A stretch of 26,537 nt of DNA from Planctomycetes bacterium UBA4800 (GTDB taxonomy: Bacteria; Planctomycetota; UBA8108; UBA8890; UBA8898): contig DHGK01000291.1 of assembly GCA_002402755.1 (NCBI GenBank), forward strand, positions 1 through 26,537, written 5' to 3'. The position numbers and the translations under genes were made by a program. Below, in pieces: positions 1-8,420 of the stretch (its first letter is position 1; each line of letters begins with the position of its first letter). The notes under the pieces were generated by a model, which saw nothing but the letters and a program-made list of their open reading frames with translations, did not search any database and was not told the origin of the DNA.

Positions 1-3000
1 GCGGCGGCGGAGGAGGAGGGACTAGAACACCGGCCCCGCCGAATCCCGCGATCACGGTGGCGGCGCCCGCCGTGCTGCGGACGACCGAAGGCGGAGGCTC
101 GGAGAGCTTCACGGTCGTCCTCGCCGCCGCGCCCGCCGGCGACGTCTCGATCGGCATCGTCTCGTCCGATCCGAACGAGGGTGCGGCCGCGCCGGCGACG
201 CTCCTCTTCACGCCGGCGGACTGGGACGTGGCGCAGACCGTGACCGTGAGCGGTATCGATGATTGCCTGGCGGACGGCAACGTGTCGTACACGATCGTGA
301 TCGGCGTCGCAGTGAGCGCCGATCCCGCGTACGATGGCATGGATGCCGCCGACGTGGCGGCGGTCAACGAAGACGACGATGCCGCCGGCATCGCCGTGAC
401 GCCGACGTCGGGGCTGACGACGACGGAGGCGGGCGGCACGGCCTTGTTCGAAGTCGCGCTCACCTCGTGTCCGACCGCCGATGTGACCGTCCCGCTCGCG
501 AGTGCCAACGACGGCGAAGGCACAGTGTCTCCCGCGTCGCTGACCTTCACGCCGGCGAACGCCTTGACGCCGCAGACGGCGACCGTGACCGGCGTCGATG
601 ACTGCGGCGCCGACGGCGATGCGCCGTACGCGATCATCGTCGGCCCCGCGGCGAGCGCGGACGCGGCCTACGACGGCGCGGACGGCGACGATGTCGCCGT
701 CACGAACACGAATGATGATATCGCGGGCATCGCCGTGACGCCGACGTTGGGGCTGGCGACGACCGAAGCGGGCGGCACGGCCTCGTTCGAGGTCGTCCTG
801 ACGTCGTGTCCCGCGGCCGACGTGACCGTGCCGCTCGCGAGCTCCGACGAGGGCGAAGGTACCGTGTCCCCCGCGTCGCTGACCTTCACACCGGCGAACG
901 CCTTGACGCCGCAGACGGCGATCGTGACCGGCGTCGATGACTGCCGTGCCGACGGCGATGCGCCGTACGCGATCATCGTCGGCCCCGCGGCGAGCGCGGA
1001 CGCGGCCTACGAAGGGGCGAATGGCGCCGATGTCGCCGTCACGAACGAAGACGACGACGCGGCGGGGCTCGTCGTGACCCCGACGTCGCCGCTCGTCACC
1101 ACGGAAACCGGCGCGACCGCGACGTTTCTCGTCGCTCTCGCATCGTGTCCATCGGACGAGGTCACCGTATCCGTGACGAGCTCCGACACGAGCGAAGGAA
1201 CCGTGTCGTTGTCGGCGCTCACCTTTACGCCCGGCAACGCGCTCTCGCCGCAGACGGTTACCGTCACGGGAGCCGACGATGCCCTGAAAGACGGATCGGT
1301 CGTCTACCAGGTGTCCGTCGCCGTCTCGGCGAGCGCGGATCAGGACTACGCCGGTCTCGCCCCGGCGACCCTGGATTTCACGAACTCCGACGATGACACG
1401 CCGGGAATCACGATCGCGCCGACCTCGGGTCTCGTCACATCGGAGCCGGGGGGCACCGCGACGTTCATTGCGGTCCTCGAGTCGGTGCCGTCGAGCAACG
1501 TCACCATCGATTGCGCGAGCTCGAATCCCGCGGAGGGCGCCGTGTCTCCCGCGTCGATCACCTTCACCCCGGCGGATGCGCTCGTGCCCCGGACCGTCAC
1601 CCTGCGGGGCGTCGATGATCCGCTGCCGGTCGCGGATGGCGACCAGCCCTACACGATCGTGATCTCGCCGGCGGCGAGCGCCGATCCCGAGTATGCGGGA
1701 ATGGATCCGACCGATGTCTCGGCGATCAACGTGGACGACGATGTGCCGGGCATCAGCGTGTTTCCCGTGTCCGGACTCTCGACGACGGAGAGCGGCGGCA
1801 CGGCGGCCTTCTTCATTGCGCTTGACACGGTGCCCACCGCCGCGGTGACGATCGGCCTGCGCAGCTCCGACACCGCCGAGGGAACGGTGTCGCCGGCGGA
1901 GGTCGCGTTCCTGGCCGATGCGACCGCGCTCGACGCACAGACGATCACGGTCACCGGCGTCGACGATGCGCTCCAGGATCGCGACGTGACGTACGCCATC
2001 GTGACGGATCCGGCCGTGAGCGACGATGCAACCTACGCGGCCATCGATCCGCCCGACGTGGAGGTCGTCAACCGCGACGATGACTCTCCCGGCATCGCGG
2101 TGTTTCCGAGCGGAGGGCTCGTGACCTCGGAAGCAGGGCTCTCCGACATCCTCGCCGTGGTGCTCCGCTCGATCCCCTCGGCGGATGTCACGTTGCCGGT
2201 CGGGAGCTCGAACGCGGCCGAAGGCGTCGTGTCCGTCGATTCGCTGACGTTCACGCCGGCGGACGCGCTGATTCCGCAGTACGTCATCGTCACGGGCATC
2301 GACGATGCGGATGCCGACGGCAACATCGCGTACGCGATCATCCTCGGCCCGACGTCGAGCGCCGATCCCTCCTACGACGGGATCGATCCGCCCGATGTCT
2401 CCGCGGTCAACTGCGATGACGAGGGGGCGCCGCCGGGGTCCGCGGGGTGGGAGGCCTACGACGCGAACCCGACGCTCGCGCTTTCGACCAAGTCCGACTG
2501 GGATGGCGCGTCGGTCTCCGAGCCGATGGTCGTGAAGGAAGCGGAGGGCTCGTACGTCCTGTGGTACCAGGGCCGCAACAAGGTGGGACAGAAGCACAAC
2601 CGGATCGGCCGCGCCGTGTCGGCCGACGGCGTCGTGTGGACGCGCTCGCCCGAGACGCCCGTGCTCTCGCATTCGGGTATCGGCGGCACCTTCGACGAGG
2701 TGGATGCGGGGGCGCCGGCGGTGATCTTCGACGGCGCGACGTACATGATGTGGTACGGCGGCCGCGGCCGGTCCAGGCCGGCGATCGGTCTGGCCACCTC
2801 GGGCGATGGCATCGTGTGGACGAAATGGAGCGGCAACCCGGTGCTGCGCGGCGATGCGGGGCGATTCGACACCAACGGCGCCACATCGCCGCACATCGTT
2901 CGCACCGCCGGCGGCGTGTACGTCATGTCGTACACCGGCACGGACGGCGTCGGCGTCACACGGATCGGCATGGCGACGTCGACCGATGGCATGGCGTGGG

Positions 3001-3338
3001 TCAAGTCGGCCGCGAATCCCGTTCTGGCGGGCTCGCCCGGGGCGTGGGATGCCGGCGGCGTCAAGGAGGCGTGCATGGTCCTCGATGCGGGGACGTACCG
3101 CATGTGGTACGCGGGATTCAGCAACAACGTGTGGAGGATCGGGTACGCCGATTCTCCGGACGCCGTCAACTGGACCAAGTACGCGGGGAATCCCGTGCTT
3201 GCGCCGTCGGGGCTCGCCACGTTCGACAGCAAGGGCGTCTCCTCGCCCGGCGTCCTCCTCGAAGGAACGACCTTCCGGATGTGGTACACCGGCGAAGACG
3301 GCGCGGGCGTCCTGCGCGTGGGATACGCGGCGAACTGA
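1..3338 (+). CDS. Secreted Calx-beta-like repeat protein with C-terminal five-bladed propeller (5' partial)
   Basis: The frame is open to the left edge (first full codon at position 3, reading a Gly run and then a Thr/Pro/Ala linker), so the start and any signal peptide are missing; the GTG at 57 is internal. Seven tandem modules of about 113 residues follow, each with a T-T/S-E-x-G-G core, an SS(D/N)xxEGxVSP...LTFTP stretch, a G(V/I)DD turn and a closing N-x-D-D-D. This resembles Calx-beta-like adhesion modules. The last roughly 300 residues (from about position 2440) hold five repeats of the Y-x-M-W-Y-x-G ... I-G-x-A-x-S-x-D-G-x-x-W-x-K ... N-P-V-L type, as in GH32/43/130-like propellers. 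A short N-terminal strand probably closes the last blade. I see no convincing catalytic acid set, so carbohydrate binding is a guess. A surface or extracellular role is likely. The stop abuts a REP-like element. Confidence 0.85.
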   Translation, partial: GGGGGGTRTPAPPNPAITVAAPAVLRTTEGGGSESFTVVLAAAPAGDVSIGIVSSDPNEGAAAPATLLFTPADWDVAQTVTVSGIDDCLADGNVSYTIVIGVAVSADPAYDGMDAADVAAVNEDDDAAGIAVTPTSGLTTTEAGGTALFEVALTSCPTADVTVPLASANDGEGTVSPASLTFTPANALTPQTATVTGVDDCGADGDAPYAIIVGPAASADAAYDGADGDDVAVTNTNDDIAGIAVTPTLGLATTEAGGTASFEVVLTSCPAADVTVPLASSDEGEGTVSPASLTFTPANALTPQTAIVTGVDDCRADGDAPYAIIVGPAASADAAYEGANGADVAVTNEDDDAAGLVVTPTSPLVTTETGATATFLVALASCPSDEVTVSVTSSDTSEGTVSLSALTFTPGNALSPQTVTVTGADDALKDGSVVYQVSVAVSASADQDYAGLAPATLDFTNSDDDTPGITIAPTSGLVTSEPGGTATFIAVLESVPSSNVTIDCASSNPAEGAVSPASITFTPADALVPRTVTLRGVDDPLPVADGDQPYTIVISPAASADPEYAGMDPTDVSAINVDDDVPGISVFPVSGLSTTESGGTAAFFIALDTVPTAAVTIGLRSSDTAEGTVSPAEVAFLADATALDAQTITVTGVDDALQDRDVTYAIVTDPAVSDDATYAAIDPPDVEVVNRDDDSPGIAVFPSGGLVTSEAGLSDILAVVLRSIPSADVTLPVGSSNAAEGVVSVDSLTFTPADALIPQYVIVTGIDDADADGNIAYAIILGPTSSADPSYDGIDPPDVSAVNCDDEGAPPGSAGWEAYDANPTLALSTKSDWDGASVSEPMVVKEAEGSYVLWYQGRNKVGQKHNRIGRAVSADGVVWTRSPETPVLSHSGIGGTFDEVDAGAPAVIFDGATYMMWYGGRGRSRPAIGLATSGDGIVWTKWSGNPVLRGDAGRFDTNGATSPHIVRTAGGVYVMSYTGTDGVGVTRIGMATSTDGMAWVKSAANPVLAGSPGAWDAGGVKEACMVLDAGTYRMWYAGFSNNVWRIGYADSPDAVNWTKYAGNPVLAPSGLATFDSKGVSSPGVLLEGTTFRMWYTGEDGAGVLRVGYAAN
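532..1014 (+). repeat. Near-identical tandem copies inside Calx-beta repeats 2 and 3
   Basis: Bases 532-675 and 871-1014 are offset by 339 bases, one full repeat. By eye they differ at only about four positions. The other repeats in this gene are conserved in protein but much less in DNA. This points to a recent unit duplication or gene conversion. Confidence 0.8.
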
Positions 3339-3408
3339 TTCCGGGGACAGTCACCGATTCCGGGGACAGTCACCGATTGTGTAACAATCGGTGACTGTCC
3401 CCGGATAC
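3337..3408. repeat. REP-like palindromic element 1
   Basis: A 19-nt unit with core GGGGACAGTCACCGATT is present twice in tandem (3341-3359, 3360-3378). The second copy is the left arm of a perfect 21-bp inverted repeat (3360-3380 and 3384-3404) with a 3-nt loop. The outer ends read GATTCC on the left and GGATAC on the right, the same as element 2 at 8308-8417. The element fills the gap between the convergent stop of the propeller gene (3336-3338) and that of ClC (3414-3416). There is no T-tract, so a REP-type repeat is more likely than a classic intrinsic terminator, although the hairpin may still block read-through. No REP-associated transposase is in the window. Confidence 0.8.
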
Positions 3409-3413
3409 TGTCC

Positions 3414-5135
3414 TCAGTCGGTCAGGGATGCCTGGGCGCGCATGAGGTCGTGCACGGTCAGCACGCCCGCGACGGCGCCGGACTCGGGATCCTCGACCAC
3501 GACGATATTGGAAACGGAGTCGATTATGCGCGCGGAGGCCTCCTTGATGCTCCGCTCGCGGCTGCAGACGATCGCCGCCTCGAGCTCCGGCTCGCGCCCG
3601 GCGGCACGCGCCGCCACCAGCGCCGCGCGCGTCGCCACGCCGCGCACGCGCCCCATCTGATCGACGACGGGGAAGCGCTGGTAGGGATACCGGTCGAGCA
3701 CGGCTCTGACGTCCTCGGGGGCGAGGCTCCGGAGCACGATGGGCCTCGGGTTCGCGATCGTCGCCACGGGCAGGTTCTGCCAGCTCTCCATGTCGCGGGG
3801 CGGCCGGATCTTGACGAGCTCGTGGCCGTCCTGATCGAGGATCGCATCGTAGAAGTTCATCGCGCCGAGCCGGCGCGCCAGGGCCTGGCTGATGAGCACG
3901 CCGAGCATGAGCGCCGGCAGCATCGCAAACTGGTGCGTCATCTCGAAGATCATGAGAATCGCCGTCAGGGGGGCGCGTACGAGCGCGCCGAAGCACGCGC
4001 TCATGCCCACCCCCGCCAGAAGGACGCTCTCGTGCGCATCGAGCGAGAGCCAGCCGCCCAGAAGGCCGCCCGCGCACATTCCCGTCATGCCTCCTATGAA
4101 GAGGCTGGGCGCAAAGATCCCGCCGCAGCCTCCCCAGGCGTAGCACGCGGTGGAGGCCGCGAGCTTGAAGACCACGAGCGTGGCGGCGATCTTCCATTCC
4201 ACGCCGTCCCGAAGCGCGTGCGAGAGATCCTCGTATCCGAGCCCGAACACGCCGAGCTTTCCCGTGGCCGCGAACGCCGCGCATCCGAGCGCCCACGCGA
4301 TCCAGCCGCCCACGCAGGGTTTCAGCCAGCCCGGAAGGCGCAGCCTGCGAATGCGGCCGCGGAAGCGCAGCACGGTGCGCTGGAAGACGAGTCCCGCGGC
4401 CGCCGCCGCGCATGCCACGACGGGGACGGCGAGATACGCCGTCCACGAGACGGCCTCGACCGCGGGCATGGGAAAGGCGGGCTGCCTTCCCACGAGCGAG
4501 TACACCACGAACGCGCCGAGCACCGACGACAGCAGCACGCTGCCGAGAAAGCGGCTGTTCAGGTCGCCGACGACCTCCTCCAGAACGAAGGTGATGGCGG
4601 CCAGCGGCGTGTTGAATGCGGCCGACAGCCCGGCCGCCGCGCCCATGGCGGCGGCGCTCCGCCGGCGCTGGCGGGGAATCCGCAGGCGCGCCGCGATCGA
4701 CGAGGCGAAGCCGCCGCTCATGTAGACGGTGGGCCCCTCGCGCCCCAGGCTCTGGCCGCCGCCTATGCAGAGGACTCCCGCCGCGAATTTCACCCACGTC
4801 GGCCGCCAGCGGATGCATCCCAGATCCTTCCAGAACGCGACCTTGAGCTGCGGAATGCCGCTGCCCGCGGCGTCGGGGCTGAGGCGCTGCAGCAGAAGGC
4901 CGGCCGCGAGCGACGTCGTAGTGATGACCGCGAAGCTCCCGATGACGAATGCGAGCAGGCTCCGCCCGGACAGCGGCACGAACGTCGATGCGAAGAGCAG
5001 GTTCGTGAGATACAGGAAGGCCACCGCCCCGAGGCCGCCCGCGAGGCCGTAGAGGCAGGACTGGAAGATGGTGGCGGTCTTGCCGCCGAGCGATGCGAGG
5101 ACGGTCTGTTCGAGATAGCTCGTCAGGCGCTGCAT
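3414..5135 (-). CDS. ClC family chloride channel / H+-Cl- antiporter with CBS pair
   Basis: A 573-aa integral membrane protein that moves chloride across the inner membrane. The selectivity-filter motifs are intact: GSGIP (91-95), GREGP (131-135, with gating Glu133) and GGIFAP (338-343). FNTPLAAITFVLEE follows the family FxxPLAG...E pattern. The Glu pair 186-187 matches the position of the proton glutamate of the E. coli exchanger, which favours an antiporter (inference). The C-terminal ~115 residues form two CBS domains that probably sense nucleotides. I chose ATG 5135 because GGGAG precedes it by 5 nt. An in-frame GTG at 5213 would add 26 non-conserved, polar residues. The gene is divergent from the TRAP operon and convergent with the upstream propeller gene. 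Confidence 0.93.
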   Translation of the reverse strand: MQRLTSYLEQTVLASLGGKTATIFQSCLYGLAGGLGAVAFLYLTNLLFASTFVPLSGRSLLAFVIGSFAVITTTSLAAGLLLQRLSPDAAGSGIPQLKVAFWKDLGCIRWRPTWVKFAAGVLCIGGGQSLGREGPTVYMSGGFASSIAARLRIPRQRRRSAAAMGAAAGLSAAFNTPLAAITFVLEEVVGDLNSRFLGSVLLSSVLGAFVVYSLVGRQPAFPMPAVEAVSWTAYLAVPVVACAAAAAGLVFQRTVLRFRGRIRRLRLPGWLKPCVGGWIAWALGCAAFAATGKLGVFGLGYEDLSHALRDGVEWKIAATLVVFKLAASTACYAWGGCGGIFAPSLFIGGMTGMCAGGLLGGWLSLDAHESVLLAGVGMSACFGALVRAPLTAILMIFEMTHQFAMLPALMLGVLISQALARRLGAMNFYDAILDQDGHELVKIRPPRDMESWQNLPVATIANPRPIVLRSLAPEDVRAVLDRYPYQRFPVVDQMGRVRGVATRAALVAARAAGREPELEAAIVCSRERSIKEASARIIDSVSNIVVVEDPESGAVAGVLTVHDLMRAQASLTD

Positions 5136-5289
5136 GCCGGCTCCCGCGAGGCGCGTGTTGTCGTGGCGCGTGCTGTTCGTTCGGTGTGAGCTTCCACGAC
5201 ACCACCTCACCACGAAAGGAGGGTACCATCAAGGAGCGGTCCTGCGGCTTGTTTCCCGCCCTCCGGGGAGTCGCCTCCCAGGGTGCGCC

Positions 5290-5318
5290 TTGCGGCATCC
5301 GGGCGCGTTTTCTATACT
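5290..5318 (+). promoter_or_regulatory. Sigma-70-type promoter of the TRAP operon
   Basis: TTGCGG (5290-5295), a 17-nt spacer and TATACT (5313-5318). The -10 box differs from consensus at one position and the spacing is optimal. Transcription would start near 5325, giving a leader of about 60 nt that contains the hairpin at 5333-5362. Confidence 0.5.
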
Positions 5319-5332
5319 TGATGGGTTCTCGA

Positions 5333-5362
5333 CGGCGCCGGATGCGTGTGAATCCGGCGCCG
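5333..5362 (+). promoter_or_regulatory. Leader hairpin / possible operator upstream of dctP
   Basis: A perfect 11-bp inverted repeat (CGGCGCCGGAT / ATCCGGCGCCG) with an 8-nt loop. It lies just downstream of the predicted transcription start and 12 nt before the dctP ribosome-binding site. It could be a repressor operator, an mRNA stability hairpin or a translation control element; the sequence alone does not say which. Confidence 0.45.
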
Positions 5363-5387
5363 CACTTTCTCGGAAAGGGAGCATTGC

Positions 5388-6413
5388 ATGAAAACCGCAA
5401 CGATACTCGGCGCGGGCTGTCTGTGGGTTTTCGCGACGCTGGTCATCCCGGGCGCCGTGTGCACGGCCGCGCCAGCCAAGCCGATCGAGCTCACGTACTC
5501 GATCTTCTTCCCCGCCACGCACAAGAACACCCTTCTGGCGCAGGAATGGGCCAAGGAGATCGAGAAGCGGACCGATGGCAGGGTGAAGATCACGGTATTC
5601 CCGGGCGGCACGCTCACGAAGGCGGAAGTGTGCTACGACGGCGTCGAGAAGGGCATCTCCGATATCGGGATGTCGGTTCTTGGCTATACGCGCGGCAAGT
5701 TCCCGCTCACCGAGGCGCTCGACCTGCCCCTCGGCATCAGAACCGGCGCCGCCGCGACCGCCCTGGCCAACGCCTATTACCGGAAGTTCGCGCCCAAGGA
5801 GTTCGGCGGGGTCGCGATAATGTACCTGCACGCCCACGGCCCCGGGTTCCTCCACACGAAAAAACCGGTGAGGACGCTCGAGGATGTGAAAGGCCTGAAG
5901 ATCAGGTGCACGGGCCTGAGCGCCAAGATCGCGGCGGCCCTCGGCGGCACGCCCGTGGCGATGCCCATGGGGGAGACGTACGACGCGCTGAGCCGCGGCG
6001 TCGTCGACGGCTCCATGGCCCCGCAGGAGTCTCTGGAGGGCTGGCGCTGGGGCGAGGTCGTGACGAGCTCCACCCAGTGCTACGGCGCCGCCTACACGAC
6101 GACCTTCTTCGTGGCCATGAACAGGGACCGGTGGCTGAGCCTGCCCAAGGACGTCCAGGGCATCATCGAGAAGGTCAACGAGGAGTGGGTTCGGAAGACC
6201 GGCGAGGCCTGGGACGCGATGGATAGGTCGGGGAGAGACTTCGCCGCCGCCAGGGGCAACGGACTCGTCGCCCTCTCGCCCGAGGAGAACGCCCGCTGGG
6301 CCGCGGCCGTCCAGCCGATTCTGGACGAGTACGCGGCGAAGATGCAGGCGAAGGGCCTGCCGGGAGCCGAGGTCCTGGCGTTCTGCCGGGAGTGTCTCAA
6401 GACGCAGAAGTAG
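5388..6413 (+). CDS. dctP: TRAP transporter periplasmic solute-binding subunit (DctP family)
   Basis: A 341-aa periplasmic receptor that binds a small organic anion and hands it to the QM membrane pair. A signal peptide covers about residues 1-28. The mature protein has family hallmarks: the N-terminal strand ELTYSIFFPATH, then WAKEIEKRTDGRVKITVFPGGTL, and the signature block LEDVKGLKIRC...LGGTPVAMPMGETYDALSRGVVDG. Arg173 in that block is the expected carboxylate-clamping residue. The ATG is preceded by AAGGGA at good spacing. It is first in a dctP-dctQ-dctM operon, 112 nt before dctQ. The ligand cannot be told from sequence; most relatives bind carboxylates or sugar acids. Confidence 0.95.
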   Translation: MKTATILGAGCLWVFATLVIPGAVCTAAPAKPIELTYSIFFPATHKNTLLAQEWAKEIEKRTDGRVKITVFPGGTLTKAEVCYDGVEKGISDIGMSVLGYTRGKFPLTEALDLPLGIRTGAAATALANAYYRKFAPKEFGGVAIMYLHAHGPGFLHTKKPVRTLEDVKGLKIRCTGLSAKIAAALGGTPVAMPMGETYDALSRGVVDGSMAPQESLEGWRWGEVVTSSTQCYGAAYTTTFFVAMNRDRWLSLPKDVQGIIEKVNEEWVRKTGEAWDAMDRSGRDFAAARGNGLVALSPEENARWAAAVQPILDEYAAKMQAKGLPGAEVLAFCRECLKTQK

Positions 6414-6525
6414 TCGGCGGCGCGGGGGCCGGGCCGCCCGGGGCGAGCGCCCGACGGCCGGTCGACTCCCCCGAGACGCATCCTCGTCGCCGGAACGGCG
6501 ACCGACAATTGCCGTGGAGCATCGG

Positions 6526-7008
6526 ATGTCCCGCGTTTTCTCGACCGCGCGTTCGGCCGCCAAGGCCCTGCATGCAATCGCCGGCGCGAGTCTCGTCTTC
6601 GTCATGCTGCTGACGATCATGGACGTCGTGCTGCGCGGGTTCGGCAAGCCCATCCCCGGCACGTACGAGCTCGTGGGATACGCGGGCGGGATCGCGATCG
6701 GGCTGGCGATGCCGATGACGTCCTGGCGGCGCGCGCACGTGTACGTGGATGCATTCGTCCTGCGGCTGCCCGCTGCCGCGCGCCTCGTCCTGCACGTCGC
6801 CACCCGGCTGCTGGGCGCGGGCCTGTTCGCGGTGCTCGCCTGGAACCTCGTCCTCCTCGGGCTCGATCTGCGGCGCTCGGGGGAGGTCTCGCCCACGCTG
6901 GAGCTCGAGTTCTACCCCGTCGTCTTCGGCCTGGCCGCCGCCGCCGTCCTGCAGGCGATCGTGCTCCTGTGTCAGGCCGCCGCGGCGCAGCGAGGCGAGA
7001 ATGAGTAG
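6526..7008 (+). CDS. dctQ: TRAP transporter small membrane subunit (DctQ family)
   Basis: A 160-aa protein with four predicted membrane helices, the usual size and topology for DctQ. It stabilises or couples the solute receptor to the DctM permease in the inner membrane. Diagnostic features are the MLLTIMDVVLRGFGKPIPGTYELVGY segment (D-V-x-x-R-x-F...P-x-x-x-E) and the R-R-A-H-V-Y-V-D motif after helix 2. I chose the ATG at 6526, which has GGAG six nt upstream; an in-frame GTG at 6514 would add four residues. The 3' end overlaps dctM by 8 nt, so translation is probably coupled. Confidence 0.92.
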   Translation: MSRVFSTARSAAKALHAIAGASLVFVMLLTIMDVVLRGFGKPIPGTYELVGYAGGIAIGLAMPMTSWRRAHVYVDAFVLRLPAAARLVLHVATRLLGAGLFAVLAWNLVLLGLDLRRSGEVSPTLELEFYPVVFGLAAAAVLQAIVLLCQAAAAQRGENE

Positions 7009-8308
7009 CCCCTTGATCGGCATCCTCGGTCTCGCCGTCCTCCTCCTCATGTTCCCGCTCGGCATCGAGTTGGCCTTCGCCATGGCGATCGTCGGCTTCG
7101 TCGGCTTCAGCCTTCTCGTGAGCTTCCCGGCGGGGATGAGCATGGTCGCGAAGAGCTTCTTCGACACGTTCACGAGCTACGGCTTCACGGTGATCCCGCT
7201 CTTCGTGCTGATGGGGCAGATCGCATTCAACGCCGGCATCGCGCGGCGCCTCTACGTCGCGGCGTATCGCTTCCTGGGGCACATACCCGGCGGCCTGGCG
7301 ATGGCCACCGTGGCGGGCGCCACGGTCTTCAAGGCCATCTGCGGCTCCTCGCCGGCCACGGCCGCGACCTTCGCCAGCGTCGCCGTGCCGGAGATGGATC
7401 GGTACCGCTACGACCGCAGGCTCTCCGCCGGCATCGTCGCCACGGTCGGGACGCTGGGCATTCTCATGCCGCCGAGCGTGACCCTGATCGTCTTCGGCGT
7501 CATCACGCAGAAGTCGATCGGCAGGCTGTTTCTCGCCGGCCTGGTTCCCGCCCTGATCATCGCCGCGAGCTTCATCGCCGTCATCGCGATCTGGTGCGCG
7601 CGCAACCCCGCGCTCGGCCCCAAGGGAGAACGCTCGACGTGGAAGCAGCGCGCCGCGTCCCTGCCCGAGTGCCTCTACGTGGGCGCCGTGTTCCTGCTCG
7701 TCATCGGCGGCCTCATGAAGGGCTTCTTCACTCCTACCGAGGCGGGCAGCGTGGGGACGGCCGCGGTACTCGTGCTGTCGCTCGCGCGGGGCGGGCTCGG
7801 CCTCAAGGGGTTCGTGCGGTCGGTGAGCGAGTCGCTGCGCACGGCCTGCATGGTCCTCATGCTGATCGCCGGGTCGACCGTGCTCGGCACGTTCCTGGCC
7901 CGAACGACGATACCGATGATCGCCGCCGACTGGGTCACGTCGCTGCCGCTGCCGCCCTGGGCCATCATGGCGCTCATCTGCCTGATCTACCTGATCGGCG
8001 GCTCCTTTGTCGACGACCTGGCCTTCATGGTGCTCGCGACGCCGATCTTCTTTCCCGCGGTCGAGAGCATGGGATTCGATCCGTACTGGTTCGGCGCCGT
8101 GATCGGTGTGACCGTCATGATCGGCGTCGTGATACCGCCCGTCGCGATCAACGTCTTCGTGGTCCGGAGCATCACGAAGGAGTCGCTCGGCACGATCTAT
8201 CGCGGCGTCCTGCCCTTCACCATCGCGCTCCTCGTCATGGGCGTGCTCCTGTTCGTGTTCCCGCAGATCGCGACGTACCTCCCCGACCTGCTGATGCCGG
8301 GGAGGTAG
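7001..8308 (+). CDS. dctM: TRAP transporter large permease subunit (DctM family)
   Basis: A 435-aa, highly hydrophobic permease (about 12 helices), the normal length for DctM, which carries solute with Na+ or H+ cotransport. Family signatures include GSSPATAATFASVAVPEM and FTPTEAGSVGTAAVLVL, plus the repeated inverted hairpin regions. The start ATG overlaps the end of dctQ and has a GAGGCGAG ribosome-binding stretch just upstream. Its stop codon touches REP-like element 2. I see no dedicated regulator gene for this transporter. Confidence 0.95.
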   Translation: MSSPLIGILGLAVLLLMFPLGIELAFAMAIVGFVGFSLLVSFPAGMSMVAKSFFDTFTSYGFTVIPLFVLMGQIAFNAGIARRLYVAAYRFLGHIPGGLAMATVAGATVFKAICGSSPATAATFASVAVPEMDRYRYDRRLSAGIVATVGTLGILMPPSVTLIVFGVITQKSIGRLFLAGLVPALIIAASFIAVIAIWCARNPALGPKGERSTWKQRAASLPECLYVGAVFLLVIGGLMKGFFTPTEAGSVGTAAVLVLSLARGGLGLKGFVRSVSESLRTACMVLMLIAGSTVLGTFLARTTIPMIAADWVTSLPLPPWAIMALICLIYLIGGSFVDDLAFMVLATPIFFPAVESMGFDPYWFGAVIGVTVMIGVVIPPVAINVFVVRSITKESLGTIYRGVLPFTIALLVMGVLLFVFPQIATYLPDLLMPGR

Positions 8309-8417
8309 ATTCCGGGGACGGTAGATTCCGGGGACAGTCACTGATTTCCTTCAAGCTGCAATCTGCTCGCTCAGTATCCAATCTTCTCGCCGGAAATCAG
8401 TGACTGTCCCCGGATAC
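8308..8417. repeat. REP-like palindromic element 2
   Basis: A perfect 22-bp inverted repeat (8328-8349 and 8392-8413) encloses a 42-nt loop. A truncated left-end copy (8308-8320) sits just before it, as in element 1. The outer core GGGGACAGTCAC is identical to element 1. The inner stem differs, but both arms have changed together so pairing is kept. It lies between the convergent stops of dctM (8306-8308) and the peroxidase gene (8421-8423). Confidence 0.8.
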
Positions 8418-8420
8418 GCG

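Noticed and set aside
2456..3373. A 305-codon minus-strand frame opposite the propeller
   Set aside because: The + strand frame shows five regular propeller blades; the minus frame mirrors them without family features.
3360..3404. Intrinsic terminator shared by two convergent genes
   Set aside because: The stem is strong but has no T-tract on either side, and the same ends recur at 8308-8417, so a REP-like repeat is the better call.
3450..5189. A 579-codon + strand frame opposite ClC
   Set aside because: ClC has all filter motifs and CBS domains on the minus strand; the + frame is His/Arg/Glu-rich with no family features.
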